The notes: generated from the letters alone by a model not told the origin. DNA of 24,247 nucleotides from a bacterium (GCA_029945985.1 JAQSDP010000396.1:1-24247), one strand, 5' to 3'. Shown: positions 1 through 8,062, numbered from the stretch's first letter. Program-made: numbers and translations.

Positions 1-126
1 CTGAGGTGCCGAGAGACTTCCCGTCACGGGATCGGTATAGACGAATGTTCCCGCCATAAGGCAAAGAAAGGCCACGAACGTTAACGCTCGCAACTTGACG
101 AGTATACGTGCCCGGTATCTTTTCAT
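1..126 (-). CDS. Secreted protein, N-terminal fragment (runs off the window)
   Basis: An open frame starts with ATG at 126 on the minus strand and stays open for 42 codons to the window edge. The N-terminus begins MKRYRARILVKLRALTF, followed by a hydrophobic stretch (FVAFLCLMAG) and then polar residues. This is the layout of a Sec signal peptide: basic n-region and a hydrophobic core of about 12 residues. No lipobox cysteine is visible. The mature part is too short to identify. The gene is divergent from resB, so the two could share the regulatory stretch 127-317. No strong ribosome binding site is seen upstream of the ATG. That it is a real exported protein is inferred from the signal-like N-terminus alone. 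Confidence 0.5.
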   Translation of the reverse strand, partial: MKRYRARILVKLRALTFVAFLCLMAGTFVYTDPVTGSLSAPQ

Positions 127-193
127 TGTGGATGACCGCAGGAATCTAAGAAACGCCGTCCACGTATCTTACGCGGAAAGTGGGCAACAGGAA

Positions 194-209
194 AGTGACA
201 TGCGTCACA
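194..209. promoter_or_regulatory. CRP/FNR-family-like palindromic site
   Basis: The sequence AGTGACATGCGTCACA contains GTGA-N6-TCAC with exact two-fold symmetry; the inner GTGAC-N4-GTCAC is also perfect. This matches the half-site and spacing of the CRP family (TGTGA-N6-TCACA) with one mismatch. It lies in the 191-nt gap between the divergent secreted-protein gene and the cytochrome c maturation operon. CRP/FNR proteins commonly control respiratory genes, so regulation of resB-ccsA is a reasonable inference. The regulator is not encoded in this window. Confidence 0.45.
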
Positions 210-317
210 TCACGTAAACTACATCCGCGGCACGCTTGTGCGTAAAATTCCACAGCTGCATGAGGACTACTTCACGCGTACCTGAATAACAATTCAAAGT
301 AAGCCCGGTTCTATCTA

Positions 318-1937
318 ATGAATAGCACGTCGCGGAGTGCGAACGGCCTGGGTACATCAATTGCCACTCATAGTTCGATTTTCACTGGCGGGAGGAACCT
401 CGGGTTCCAAAGATATCAATTGGCTATGTCCACCTTAGAAGAAACCATCACAAAAGCTCCAACTGAGCCTCGATCGAGAGAGCGAAGAGAGGACTCCATT
501 TTGTCGCGCATCCTGAAGCTGTTCTGTTCCGTGCGCTTAGGAGTTGGCCTCCTGATCGCACTGGGATTCGCGTGCTTCATCGGCATGCTCGTGATGCAGC
601 AGAATGTCGACGGGTTTGACAAGTATTTTGCGGAACTCACGCCGTCGCAGCGGTTGGTCTACGGCTCGCTCGACTTGTTCGACATTTATCACGCGTGGTA
701 TTTCAACGCGCTTCTTGCGTTGTTGTCGCTGAATATCGTTTTGGCGTCCATCGATCGGTTTCCAAAAACCTGGCTATATGCGTCAAAACCAAATCTGAGC
801 GTGCCGGTTCGATGGCTTCGCGATCAAAGAGCAAACTCATCCATAGAGCTTTCGGGAGACAGCGGGGAGATCGCTGCTCATATTGCCGAAGAGATGAAGA
901 ATGCCGGCTGGAAAAAGACCGCAATCAGCGAAAAGGCCGGGAAGACCTTTGTCTTCGCGCAATCGGGACTTTGGAACCGGTTTGGATACCTCGCCGTCCA
1001 CGTCGCACTACTGACGATCTTTCTTGGTGGGTTTCTTACGGCTCAACTGGGTTCTACCGGGCAAATGCCAATAGCGCCCGGAGAAACTTCCAATCTCACG
1101 CTGGACACGGTTGTCCAACTCGACCAGGTCAATCAAATAACCAAGCAGCTGCCATTCGAGATCATCTGCACGGACATTCAGCAGAAGCTTATCCGACAGG
1201 ACGGGCCGATAAACGTCGGCAACACGATCGACTGGCTGACATACTTTCAGATAAAAGACGAGACCGGAACTCACGACGCCTTTGTTCAAATGAACAAGCC
1301 GTTTGACTATCGCGGCTATCGCTTCTTTCAGGCCAGCTTCGTTCCCGTGGGCAGGGCGAGAAACATCACTGTCAGGCTTACACCGGAAACTGGCGGACCG
1401 ACGGAAGACATCGTGATCCCACGTGATGGAGCAGTTACGCTGGCCAACGGTAGCCAGATCCGCTTCTCAGAATTTCGAGGCAATTTCAGCATTGGAAGGG
1501 AGGACCCGAACGAAGATACAAGCAACTATCCGAATCCCGGCGCTATACTTCAGGTCTTTCAACCTGGCCAGCCGCCAGTCACCGCATATGCTTTCGGTCC
1601 GAAACTCGCGAATATGCCGGTCGCCAAAAAACCGGTCGCGGGTTATTCGTACTCACTGCTTGAATTTGAAAAAGCTTCCGACCGACACGTTCTCGCGGTC
1701 CAACGCGACCCTGGCGCGAACGTGGTGTACGTTGGATTCTTGATGCTATTCATCACACTTGTCGGCGTGTTCTTCTTTTCTCATCAGCGTGTTTGGGCCG
1801 CGATCGAGAAGAAGGCTGATGGGACGAACGAGATAACTCTGGCCGGAAACACAAACAGAGGTCAGAATACGTTCGATGAAAAATTCGAACGCTTTGTTAA
1901 GAGTTTACAGAAACAGGAATCTGGAGAAGCCGCATGA
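318..1937 (+). CDS. resB: Cytochrome c biogenesis protein ResB (Ccs1)
   Basis: ResB/Ccs1 is the large membrane subunit of System II cytochrome c maturation. With CcsA it carries heme across the membrane and attaches it to apocytochrome CXXCH motifs. The 539 residues show the family topology: membrane segments near residues 73-93, 129-146 and 222-243, a long soluble domain (about 245-470), and a last segment near 474-494 with a basic cytoplasmic tail. His228 lies in the third segment (YLAVHVALLTIF), where the family has a conserved heme-associated histidine. Neither ATG 318 nor the in-frame ATG 426 (residue 37, MSTLEETI) has a good ribosome binding site. The first 36 residues look atypical, so 426 may be the true start. 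The stop overlaps the ccsA start (ATGA). Confidence 0.9.
   Translation: MNSTSRSANGLGTSIATHSSIFTGGRNLGFQRYQLAMSTLEETITKAPTEPRSRERREDSILSRILKLFCSVRLGVGLLIALGFACFIGMLVMQQNVDGFDKYFAELTPSQRLVYGSLDLFDIYHAWYFNALLALLSLNIVLASIDRFPKTWLYASKPNLSVPVRWLRDQRANSSIELSGDSGEIAAHIAEEMKNAGWKKTAISEKAGKTFVFAQSGLWNRFGYLAVHVALLTIFLGGFLTAQLGSTGQMPIAPGETSNLTLDTVVQLDQVNQITKQLPFEIICTDIQQKLIRQDGPINVGNTIDWLTYFQIKDETGTHDAFVQMNKPFDYRGYRFFQASFVPVGRARNITVRLTPETGGPTEDIVIPRDGAVTLANGSQIRFSEFRGNFSIGREDPNEDTSNYPNPGAILQVFQPGQPPVTAYAFGPKLANMPVAKKPVAGYSYSLLEFEKASDRHVLAVQRDPGANVVYVGFLMLFITLVGVFFFSHQRVWAAIEKKADGTNEITLAGNTNRGQNTFDEKFERFVKSLQKQESGEAA
394..408. promoter_or_regulatory. Perfect inverted repeat just before the internal resB ATG
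   Basis: GGAACC-TCG-GGTTCC is a perfect 6-bp inverted repeat with a 3-nt centre. It ends 17 nt before the in-frame ATG at 426. If translation starts at 426 it lies in the leader and could be an operator or a small hairpin. If translation starts at 318 it is inside the coding region and may mean nothing. Confidence 0.2.
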
Positions 1938-3556
1938 ATCAGGAAATATTGAATCAACCCGTTTTGGTCTCGGAAGAAAGCACCACCGGCGATGGAGTCC
2001 TCTCAAGCTGGCGGTCCTACGCTCCGTTTGTGGTATCCATTTTAGGCTCCGTTCTACTTTTAGCCGCCAGAGTTTCCTTCGGCGGAGAACGCTTTATTTC
2101 TGACGGAGCGTTGATGATGCTTGCCCTCGCATCCTATCTGATCGCGGCCGTCTTTTTCCTGACGAATTTCTACGCGCCCTTCAAATTCGCCGAATCTCTC
2201 GGCCTCTGGGCAGCGACGCTCGGGGTCTTTTTCAATCTGTCCAGTTGGCTTGTCCGGTGGGCGGCCGCCTACGATCGCGAACTGGCGATATTCACTGACC
2301 AAGGTAACGGCGCCGCTGACATGCCGTGGATCTTTCGCTACGTTCCGTTCGCAAATCTATACGACCTTAGCCTTGCCTTCGCATTCGGTGCCGGCGTCAC
2401 GACACTGCTGATAATGCGCCGAAATCAGTTTCGGCTCGTCGCGGCTCTTTCGCTGCCACTCGCAGCCATCATTCTTGTACTCGCCAGATTTATTGGCAGC
2501 GAATTCCTAGATCTCCCGCCGGTACTGGATTCGTACTGGCGACCGATCCACGTCGGCATTGCCTCGCTGAGTTACGGTGTGGCGCTTGTCTGTTTTGCGG
2601 TCGCGGTTCTCTACCTGTTAAAGGATGGACTCAAGGTCGAGAAGATGGCGGTCTGGACGAGTATATTTGCTCTCGGTGTATTCGCTACGATCAGCAAGTT
2701 CAGCGTTTTCAACCCGACGACTTTTGGATCCTATACCGCGTCGACGTTTGTTGGCGAGTCGCGAATGTCACTTGCTCTGCGGGCTGAGATTCCTTACGTA
2801 GGTTGGCTGCTCGTGTGTGCGGCGGCGCTTATGATCGGCGGCATATTCGCTTTCGCGTCATATTTCTCGAAGAACGATGACAAGATGCGGGTGTTCGGCA
2901 ACCGGCTGATGCAGGCCGCACTTCTTGTCCAGGCCGCCGGGATCGGCATGCTCGTCTATCAGATCAAGACGATCCAGAACGTGGTCGATCACATCAGCAC
3001 TTCACAGTACGAAAGATTCGCCGTATGGATGCTGCAGCAGGAAGATGTTCCGCAGGCACAGATCAACCTAATGGGCTCGGCCCAGTTGATGGATATCTCC
3101 GGCAAGTGGATCACGGACAACGCTTCAAAACTCCACCTTAGTTTGAATGCAAACCCGGTCGAACTTGCTGCTTTGATCACCGCTTTTGCCGGAACCTTCT
3201 TCATCGTATTATTCAGTTTCAAGACGGAAAAGATCCGCGAAGCTTTGCCGTCCGCCGAAACCTTGGACGGATTGATGTACAAGCTTGCCGGCGTTGCGTT
3301 CGCCGGGCTTGCTCTGCTGCTGATGACCGGAGCAGTCTGGGCAAACGAATCGTGGGGAAGATACTGGGGCTGGGACGCAAAGGAGACGGGCGCGTTAGTA
3401 GCGTGGCTGACCTATGCTGGATTTTTGCATTCGCGGATCGCATATGGTTGGAAGGGACGCCGCTCCGCATATTTCGCGATCGCGGCATTTCTGTTTGTGA
3501 TATTTACATATCTCGGCGTTAGCTATTTATTGCCTGGGCTTCATTCCTATGCCTGA
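1934..3556 (+). CDS. ccsA: Cytochrome c biogenesis protein CcsA (ResC), WWD heme-handling family
   Basis: CcsA is the heme-handling partner of ResB. The tryptophan-rich WWD signature is at residues 474-484 (WGRYWGWDAKE), in the stretch expected to face the outer side of the membrane. Likely heme-ligand histidines are visible: His206 in YWRPIHVGIA, His499 just after the WWD region and His537 near the C-terminus. About ten or more hydrophobic segments span the protein. At 540 residues it is clearly longer than typical CcsA (about 300-400); the extra length lies mainly between residues 235 and 440 and contains additional membrane segments plus a charged loop (about 345-405). It overlaps resB by 4 nt, so the two are translationally coupled. 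Confidence 0.9.
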   Translation: MNQEILNQPVLVSEESTTGDGVLSSWRSYAPFVVSILGSVLLLAARVSFGGERFISDGALMMLALASYLIAAVFFLTNFYAPFKFAESLGLWAATLGVFFNLSSWLVRWAAAYDRELAIFTDQGNGAADMPWIFRYVPFANLYDLSLAFAFGAGVTTLLIMRRNQFRLVAALSLPLAAIILVLARFIGSEFLDLPPVLDSYWRPIHVGIASLSYGVALVCFAVAVLYLLKDGLKVEKMAVWTSIFALGVFATISKFSVFNPTTFGSYTASTFVGESRMSLALRAEIPYVGWLLVCAAALMIGGIFAFASYFSKNDDKMRVFGNRLMQAALLVQAAGIGMLVYQIKTIQNVVDHISTSQYERFAVWMLQQEDVPQAQINLMGSAQLMDISGKWITDNASKLHLSLNANPVELAALITAFAGTFFIVLFSFKTEKIREALPSAETLDGLMYKLAGVAFAGLALLLMTGAVWANESWGRYWGWDAKETGALVAWLTYAGFLHSRIAYGWKGRRSAYFAIAAFLFVIFTYLGVSYLLPGLHSYA

Positions 3557-3590
3557 GAGAGGGATCCTGTCCAAATTTACGGACTAGAAT

Positions 3591-4283
3591 ATGAGTAAAG
3601 AAAATGTATTGTTTGTGATCATTGGCCTGCTGGGCGGACTGATAATTGGTTTTGTCTTCGCCAACTCCGTGAACCAGCGGGCGGTTCCGATAGCCGGGCA
3701 AGCAGCGCCGAACGCGGCGTTTCCCGCCGGACATCCCGAGGTTCCGGGACAATCGGCAGGCGGAACACGACCCGAAATTCAAGCAGCCATCGACCAGGCG
3801 AAGGCGGAGCCGAACAATTTTGACGCTCAGCTGAAGGCGGCCGAATTTTACTATCAGATCCAAAGGTTTGAGGGTGCGGTCGAATTCTTGAAAAGGGCGA
3901 ATGAGCTCAAACCGGAAGACCGGGATGTCATCGTGAACCTCGGGAACGCTTATTTTGATTCGGCAAAGTATGAGGATGCGGAGAAGTGGTATACAACCGC
4001 GCTTGCCAAAAAGAGTGACGATATCAACGTCAGAACAGATCTCGGCCTCACGTTCATCTTCCGTGAAAAGCCAAATTACGACCGGGCAATTCAGGAGTTT
4101 CAGCGATCGCTGGAACTGGATCCAAACCATCCGCAATCTCTGCAGAACATGACCGTCGCGTATACGAAGAAGGGAGACGCGGCTAACGCCAACCAAACCC
4201 TCGCGAAACTTGAGGCGTTCGACCCGACCAATCAGTCCCTGCCGAAACTCCGCGAGGACATTAAAAAGATCGGCGCCGAATAA
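3591..4283 (+). CDS. Membrane-anchored TPR protein, third gene of the cytochrome c maturation operon
   Basis: Residues 5-25 form a single membrane anchor. A Pro/Ala/Gly-rich linker runs to about residue 60, followed by roughly four tetratricopeptide repeats (about 78-111, 112-145, 147-182, 183-216) with the usual G/A/Y/P pattern, for example NLGNAYFDSAKYEDAEKWY and SLELDPNHPQSL. TPR domains bind peptides. Following resB-ccsA at a 34-nt distance, it may hold apocytochromes for heme attachment, as the TPR part of CcmI/CycH does in System I. That role is inferred from position only; a general scaffold is equally possible. A strong hairpin terminator follows it. Confidence 0.8.
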   Translation: MSKENVLFVIIGLLGGLIIGFVFANSVNQRAVPIAGQAAPNAAFPAGHPEVPGQSAGGTRPEIQAAIDQAKAEPNNFDAQLKAAEFYYQIQRFEGAVEFLKRANELKPEDRDVIVNLGNAYFDSAKYEDAEKWYTTALAKKSDDINVRTDLGLTFIFREKPNYDRAIQEFQRSLELDPNHPQSLQNMTVAYTKKGDAANANQTLAKLEAFDPTNQSLPKLREDIKKIGAE

Positions 4284-4314
4284 GACCTGATCGGGAAAGG
4301 TATTTGTATAACAC

Positions 4315-4349
4315 ATAAGCCGGGCAGATTACTTATTTGCCCGGCTTAT
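4315..4349. terminator. Bidirectional hairpin terminator between convergent genes
   Basis: ATAAGCCGGGCA (4315-4326) and TGCCCGGCTTAT (4338-4349) form a perfect 12-bp stem with an 11-nt loop. It lies 31 nt after the TPR gene stop on the plus strand and 24 nt beyond the oxidoreductase stop on the minus strand. No long T-tract follows on either strand, but the A/T base pairs at the foot of the stem and its place between convergent genes fit a shared terminator. Confidence 0.75.
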
Positions 4350-4373
4350 CCGTTCCGATCATGTTGTTAGACC

Positions 4374-5504
4374 TCAATGCTGGTGTTTTGTTCGCCACAG
4401 CGCGTCGTGAGCTTCCTTCGCCCAGCTCCAGAAACGGCCCTTCTTCAACCGGTAAAGAGTGTCGTCCCAGATCCCGTAGTGCAAGTAGATCGAATCAGGC
4501 CCGTTCGCATCGATAACGGCGGCGATCTCGTGATAGTACTCCTTCGTAGGAGCTTCGCCGTTGATCTCGGAGACAATATTCGCTGCCGCAACCTCGGCTT
4601 GTCTTACCGCCATGTGAGCGAGCTTTGGGCCGGAAAACGCGACGATGTCCCCGATGGCATAAGTTCGGTCTAGCTCGTGAACTCGCAGCATTCCGTCGAC
4701 CCGAACAAAATCAGACTCGTCCGTCACATTCAAATTCCGAAGTGCCGAATTTCCTCGGAATGGCGGCACCAGCATAAGCAGGTCGCATTTGATCTCGTGA
4801 CCCTCTGAAGAGTTGACCTGGTTGAAAGTGATCTCACGGATCGGAACCTCGTAGTGGACGCTGATGCGGTGGCGCTTGAAAGCGGCTTCCAATTCCTTGT
4901 GCAATCTTGCTCCGCCGAAGGCCGCCTCGAGCGACTCCGGGAAGATCACAGACACCTGGATCTTTCCCTGCTCCATTTCAGCTTCAAACTTTTTCGCAAG
5001 TGCGAAGGCGGTTTCGCAAACCGGCACAGGCAGGCGAGCATCAGGACAGAGCCCGACCAGGATCCGACCTTCACGGAACTGGTCCGCCAGAATCCCGAAC
5101 TTTAAGGCAGCATTCACGCCAAGCAAATGCTGAGCATTTTCAAAGAATCCCGGAACTTTCTCTGTTGCGAGTCGCCGACCTACGGCGATGACGAGATAAT
5201 CGTATGCGATCTCACCACTGAAATCGTCACCGGAAATCTCGACCTTGCGCCGAACCGGATGAATCCTGATCATCTCGCCTTGGACGTATCGGACCCCGAT
5301 TTCTCTCAGCTTCTCGTCAAGATCGAATTGGATATCCTCCGGTTGAATTTTCCCGAACGCCAACTGCACCAGTGCCGGGTAGAACGTGAATTTTTGGTTC
5401 GGGGCTACCAGAGTTATCTGGTGACTCGAACCTAGAGACGCTGCCAGCTTCTCGGCGGCTACGACCCCGCCGAAGCCGCCGCCCAAGATCAGGATACTCG
5501 ACAT
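4374..5504 (-). CDS. FAD/NAD(P)-binding oxidoreductase, SQR/NDH-2-like
   Basis: This is a two-dinucleotide-fold flavoprotein of 376 residues. The FAD-binding GGGFGG motif is at residues 8-13, the family block YDYLVIAVGR at 101-110, and the second FAD-contact motif YAIGDI at 282-287, followed by the usual helix (LAHMAVRQAEVAAANI). Such enzymes pass electrons from NADH or sulfide to quinone. The region around Cys153 and Cys163 (LCPDARLPVPVCETAF) lies where sulfide:quinone reductases carry a redox cysteine, but no third cysteine follows after residue 240. Sulfide oxidation is therefore not supported and the substrate is open. The C-terminus (residues 340-376) is rich in aromatic and basic residues and may touch the membrane. 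AGGTG about 8 nt before ATG 5504 is a fair ribosome binding site. Confidence 0.8.
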   Translation of the reverse strand: MSSILILGGGFGGVVAAEKLAASLGSSHQITLVAPNQKFTFYPALVQLAFGKIQPEDIQFDLDEKLREIGVRYVQGEMIRIHPVRRKVEISGDDFSGEIAYDYLVIAVGRRLATEKVPGFFENAQHLLGVNAALKFGILADQFREGRILVGLCPDARLPVPVCETAFALAKKFEAEMEQGKIQVSVIFPESLEAAFGGARLHKELEAAFKRHRISVHYEVPIREITFNQVNSSEGHEIKCDLLMLVPPFRGNSALRNLNVTDESDFVRVDGMLRVHELDRTYAIGDIVAFSGPKLAHMAVRQAEVAAANIVSEINGEAPTKEYYHEIAAVIDANGPDSIYLHYGIWDDTLYRLKKGRFWSWAKEAHDALWRTKHQH

Positions 5505-5751
5505 AATTACACCTAAGCCGAGGTCAATATTCGTTCATAATGGCCTCGGATCCATCTAACAATTACGCAAGATTCATTCCCAGACCGATCAGGGTCGCAC
5601 GCCGGTTCAGCCTGAGCTTCCGGTTTGATCTCGCATAAATGATGCACGAAACCGCGAGGAATCTCTCCTGACCGTGAAATTTCCCACGCCGACCGGATCG
5701 ACTAGTGATTTCTGTGGGTCGATCTCCCTTTGCCTCCACTGAGAGTTGATC

Positions 5752-5767
5752 TGGAAAGCAAATTGCA
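5752..5767 (+). promoter_or_regulatory. Sigma-54 (-24/-12) promoter-like element before the DUF1858-like gene
   Basis: TGGAAAGCAAATTGCA has the invariant GG (5753-5754) and GC (5765-5766) of sigma-54 promoters at exactly the required 12-nt register. The -12 half (TTGCA) is a full match, but the -24 half reads TGGAAA instead of TGGCAC. Transcription would start near 5778, giving a 13-nt leader that still contains the AGGAGA ribosome binding site at 5781. A sigma-54 activator is encoded about 2.3 kb away (8063-9454). Confidence 0.45.
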
Positions 5768-5790
5768 GAGAGGTCGCGATAGGAGAAGCT

Positions 5791-6054
5791 ATGAAGATCA
5801 CCCGCACAATGACGATCAACGAGGTGTTGAAGGTAGACGAAGAAAAAATGCTGAAGACGCTCACCTGGCTCGTACCGGCTCTTGAACGCCTGCAGCAACC
5901 GCACCCCAGACGTGCGATCGTAGGTGCCGTAACGATCGAGCAGGCGGCGCGTATCGCCAGAATCCCGCTGAACGAGTTTCTCTATGCCTTAAACCTCGCC
6001 GCCGGTGAATCCGAAGAGATTCTGGCTAAAGAATTGTCGGATAATTTCAAGTGA
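5791..6054 (+). CDS. Small DUF1858-like helical protein
   Basis: The 87-residue protein begins MKITRTMTINEVLKVDEEK. I chose ATG 5791 because AGGAGA sits 4 nt upstream of it, whereas the longer frame from 5746 has no such signal and would cover the promoter-like element. The pattern TINEVL, a central helix ending in Pro-His-Pro, then TIEQAARIARIPLNEFLYALNLA resembles the small DUF1858/ScdA-N-type domain. In other proteins that domain is found alone or fused to nitrosative-stress and hemerythrin-like modules. Unlike many members it has no cysteine, so it is unlikely to bind a metal through thiols. Function unknown; family assignment moderate. Confidence 0.6.
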   Translation: MKITRTMTINEVLKVDEEKMLKTLTWLVPALERLQQPHPRRAIVGAVTIEQAARIARIPLNEFLYALNLAAGESEEILAKELSDNFK

Positions 6055-6106
6055 AGCACGATGGGCCTGGGGGCCCACCGAAGCTCTTTAACTCTATCGG
6101 ATAATT

Positions 6107-8053
6107 CTACGAGTGATGACCATTTTGAGACCCGCCCGTATTCAAGATTTTCGCGACCGTCTTGAGTAGAAGCTCCGCCGAGTAGGGCTTGTTGAGAAAT
6201 GCGTCGATATCGAGGCCTTCCGATTCCCCGCCGAACGGAAGGCCGCTTACGGCGATTATCGGCACATCGGGGTCTAGCTCTCGCAGGGCCCTGATCGCGG
6301 TCGGCCCATCGGCCACCGGCATGACCATATCAGTCAATACGATTGCGATCTTGTCGGACATCCGAGAGAACAACTCAATAGCCTCCGCACCATTAGAAGC
6401 CGTCAACGCCTCGTATCCAAACTGCTGCAACGTTGCTGACGTGATGTCCCGAATGTTCTTTTCATCATCTACAACCAGAACAAGTTGGCCGTTGCCTCGG
6501 GAATACTGTAGATCGATCGATCTTTCCGGGGCGTGTGCCTCGGAGTCCGCCACCGGTAGATAGATAGTAAACCTTGTCCCGCGCCCGGGTTCGCTGTCAA
6601 CGTGGACAAAGCCGCCATGACTCCTGAGGATCGTGAGAGCGGTAGACAAGCCGAGTCCTGTTCCTTTGCCGAGTTCTTTGGTCGTAAAAAACGGGTCAAA
6701 GATCCTGCTCGCGACCTCGGGGGCCATTCCGGTTCCCGTGTCCTCGATCACTATCATGATGTAAGGACCCGACTTTCCATCCAGATCCGCGCGTGCGAGG
6801 CCTTTATCGATGTTCCGGTTTTCAGCCTTGATGCTTAGAATTCCGCCGGTCGGCATGGCGTCGCGCGCGTTGATACTCAGGTTCATCAGCACCTGATGAA
6901 TTTGTGTCGGGTCAGCGGATATGACCCAAATGTCTGGTGCGATATCAAACTTGATCTGGATGGACCGCGGCAGCGTCTCAGTCAACACGCCTACGAGGTC
7001 CTTTATCAGATGTTTGACTTGGACAGATACGCGCTCCCCTTCCATTCCGCGCGCGAACGTTAGGACCTGCTTCACTAGCTCGGCTCCCCGCTCGGCGTTG
7101 TCGCGGATCATCGCCGTCCACCTTTTCGTAGCGGGATCTACAGCGGAAAGCTGGAGCATCTCAACTGACATTAGGATAGGTGACAGTATATTGTTCAGAT
7201 CGTGTGCTATGCCGCCTGCGAGCGTGCCGATCGATTCCATCCGCTGAGAGCGAAGGAGGTGGGCCTCGCTCTTCTTCTGTTCCGTTATGTCAGTGTTCGT
7301 AACAAGAATGTAATCAGGCTGATCCCTTTCGTTTCGCACTAATGTCCAACGGCTCATAACATCAATGCTTCTTCCGTCCTTCGTCGAGTGCTTCAGCTCA
7401 GAGGACCACTCGTCATTTTCAGAGAAAGCCGCTCGAACCTGGTCTACCTGTCCATTACTGAGGGCTGGAAGCACCTTGTCGATGTCTCGCCCGAGCACCT
7501 CGGCGATCAGCCAGCCATAAATATTTTCTGCCCCCTTGTTCCAGTAAAGGATCCTATACTGGAGGTCACACACCAAAATGGCGTCCTGGGCCTTGTCTAA
7601 TAGGGATGCCTGTTGTCTGATCCGTTCTTCGGCGAGCTTCCGTTCAGTGATCTCATAACGGATCGCAGTGTATTGAAACGGCTTTCCCGACGCTTCCACA
7701 AACGGAACGATGGTGGTATCTACCCAATAGATCGACCCGTCTTTTGCACGGTTACAAAGTTCACCCCGCCACACATTGCCGTTCGATATTGTTGTCCAAA
7801 TATTTCTAATGAACTCTTTATCGTGATATCCGGAATTGATCAATCGATGATCCTGTCCCAGAAGCTCATCTCGGCTGAATTTCGAAATTTCGCAGAACTT
7901 GTCGTTAACGTAGGTTATGCGTCCTTGCTGATCGGTGGTTGCGACGATCGCGGCTTGATCGAGGGCAAATTTAAGATCCGCAAGCTCCTTCAATAGGTCT
8001 CTCGCGGGAGTCTTGGGTTCGATGGTCGCAGTCATGGGTGTCCGAATTACCAT
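6107..8053 (-). CDS. Hybrid sensor histidine kinase (PAS-PAS-HisKA-HATPase-REC)
   Basis: Two PAS domains (about 25-142 and 148-262), each ending in an ITER/ITEQ-type linker, precede a HisKA dimerisation domain with phospho-acceptor His284 (GGIAHDLNN). The ATPase domain shows the N box NLSINARDAM (391-400), the G1 box DTGTGM (438-443), the F box FDPFFTTK and the G2 box GKGTGLGLS (462-470). A receiver domain follows (about 523-637) with Asp529/530, phospho-acceptor Asp575 in LTDMVMP and Lys622. No membrane segment is present, so it is a cytoplasmic sensor; PAS domains commonly bind heme, flavin or small ligands, but the ligand is not evident. It begins 9 nt after the sigma-54 regulator stop, so they form one operon. 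His284 probably signals to that regulator. Confidence 0.9.
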   Translation of the reverse strand: MVIRTPMTATIEPKTPARDLLKELADLKFALDQAAIVATTDQQGRITYVNDKFCEISKFSRDELLGQDHRLINSGYHDKEFIRNIWTTISNGNVWRGELCNRAKDGSIYWVDTTIVPFVEASGKPFQYTAIRYEITERKLAEERIRQQASLLDKAQDAILVCDLQYRILYWNKGAENIYGWLIAEVLGRDIDKVLPALSNGQVDQVRAAFSENDEWSSELKHSTKDGRSIDVMSRWTLVRNERDQPDYILVTNTDITEQKKSEAHLLRSQRMESIGTLAGGIAHDLNNILSPILMSVEMLQLSAVDPATKRWTAMIRDNAERGAELVKQVLTFARGMEGERVSVQVKHLIKDLVGVLTETLPRSIQIKFDIAPDIWVISADPTQIHQVLMNLSINARDAMPTGGILSIKAENRNIDKGLARADLDGKSGPYIMIVIEDTGTGMAPEVASRIFDPFFTTKELGKGTGLGLSTALTILRSHGGFVHVDSEPGRGTRFTIYLPVADSEAHAPERSIDLQYSRGNGQLVLVVDDEKNIRDITSATLQQFGYEALTASNGAEAIELFSRMSDKIAIVLTDMVMPVADGPTAIRALRELDPDVPIIAVSGLPFGGESEGLDIDAFLNKPYSAELLLKTVAKILNTGGSQNGHHS

Positions 8054-8062
8054 TCTTTTCCG

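Noticed and set aside
695..1306. A 203-codon plus-strand frame within resB
   Set aside because: It overlaps the conserved ResB domain in another frame and shows only Arg/Ser-rich composition.
3519..4316. A 265-codon open frame on the minus strand opposite the TPR gene
   Set aside because: It is antisense to a well-supported TPR protein and its translation has no domain pattern. It arises from codon bias on the other strand.
5633..5645. GCAT-AAATG-ATGC dyad upstream of the small DUF1858-like gene as an activator site
   Set aside because: Four-base arms are expected by chance and it does not resemble the dyad at 9528-9543.
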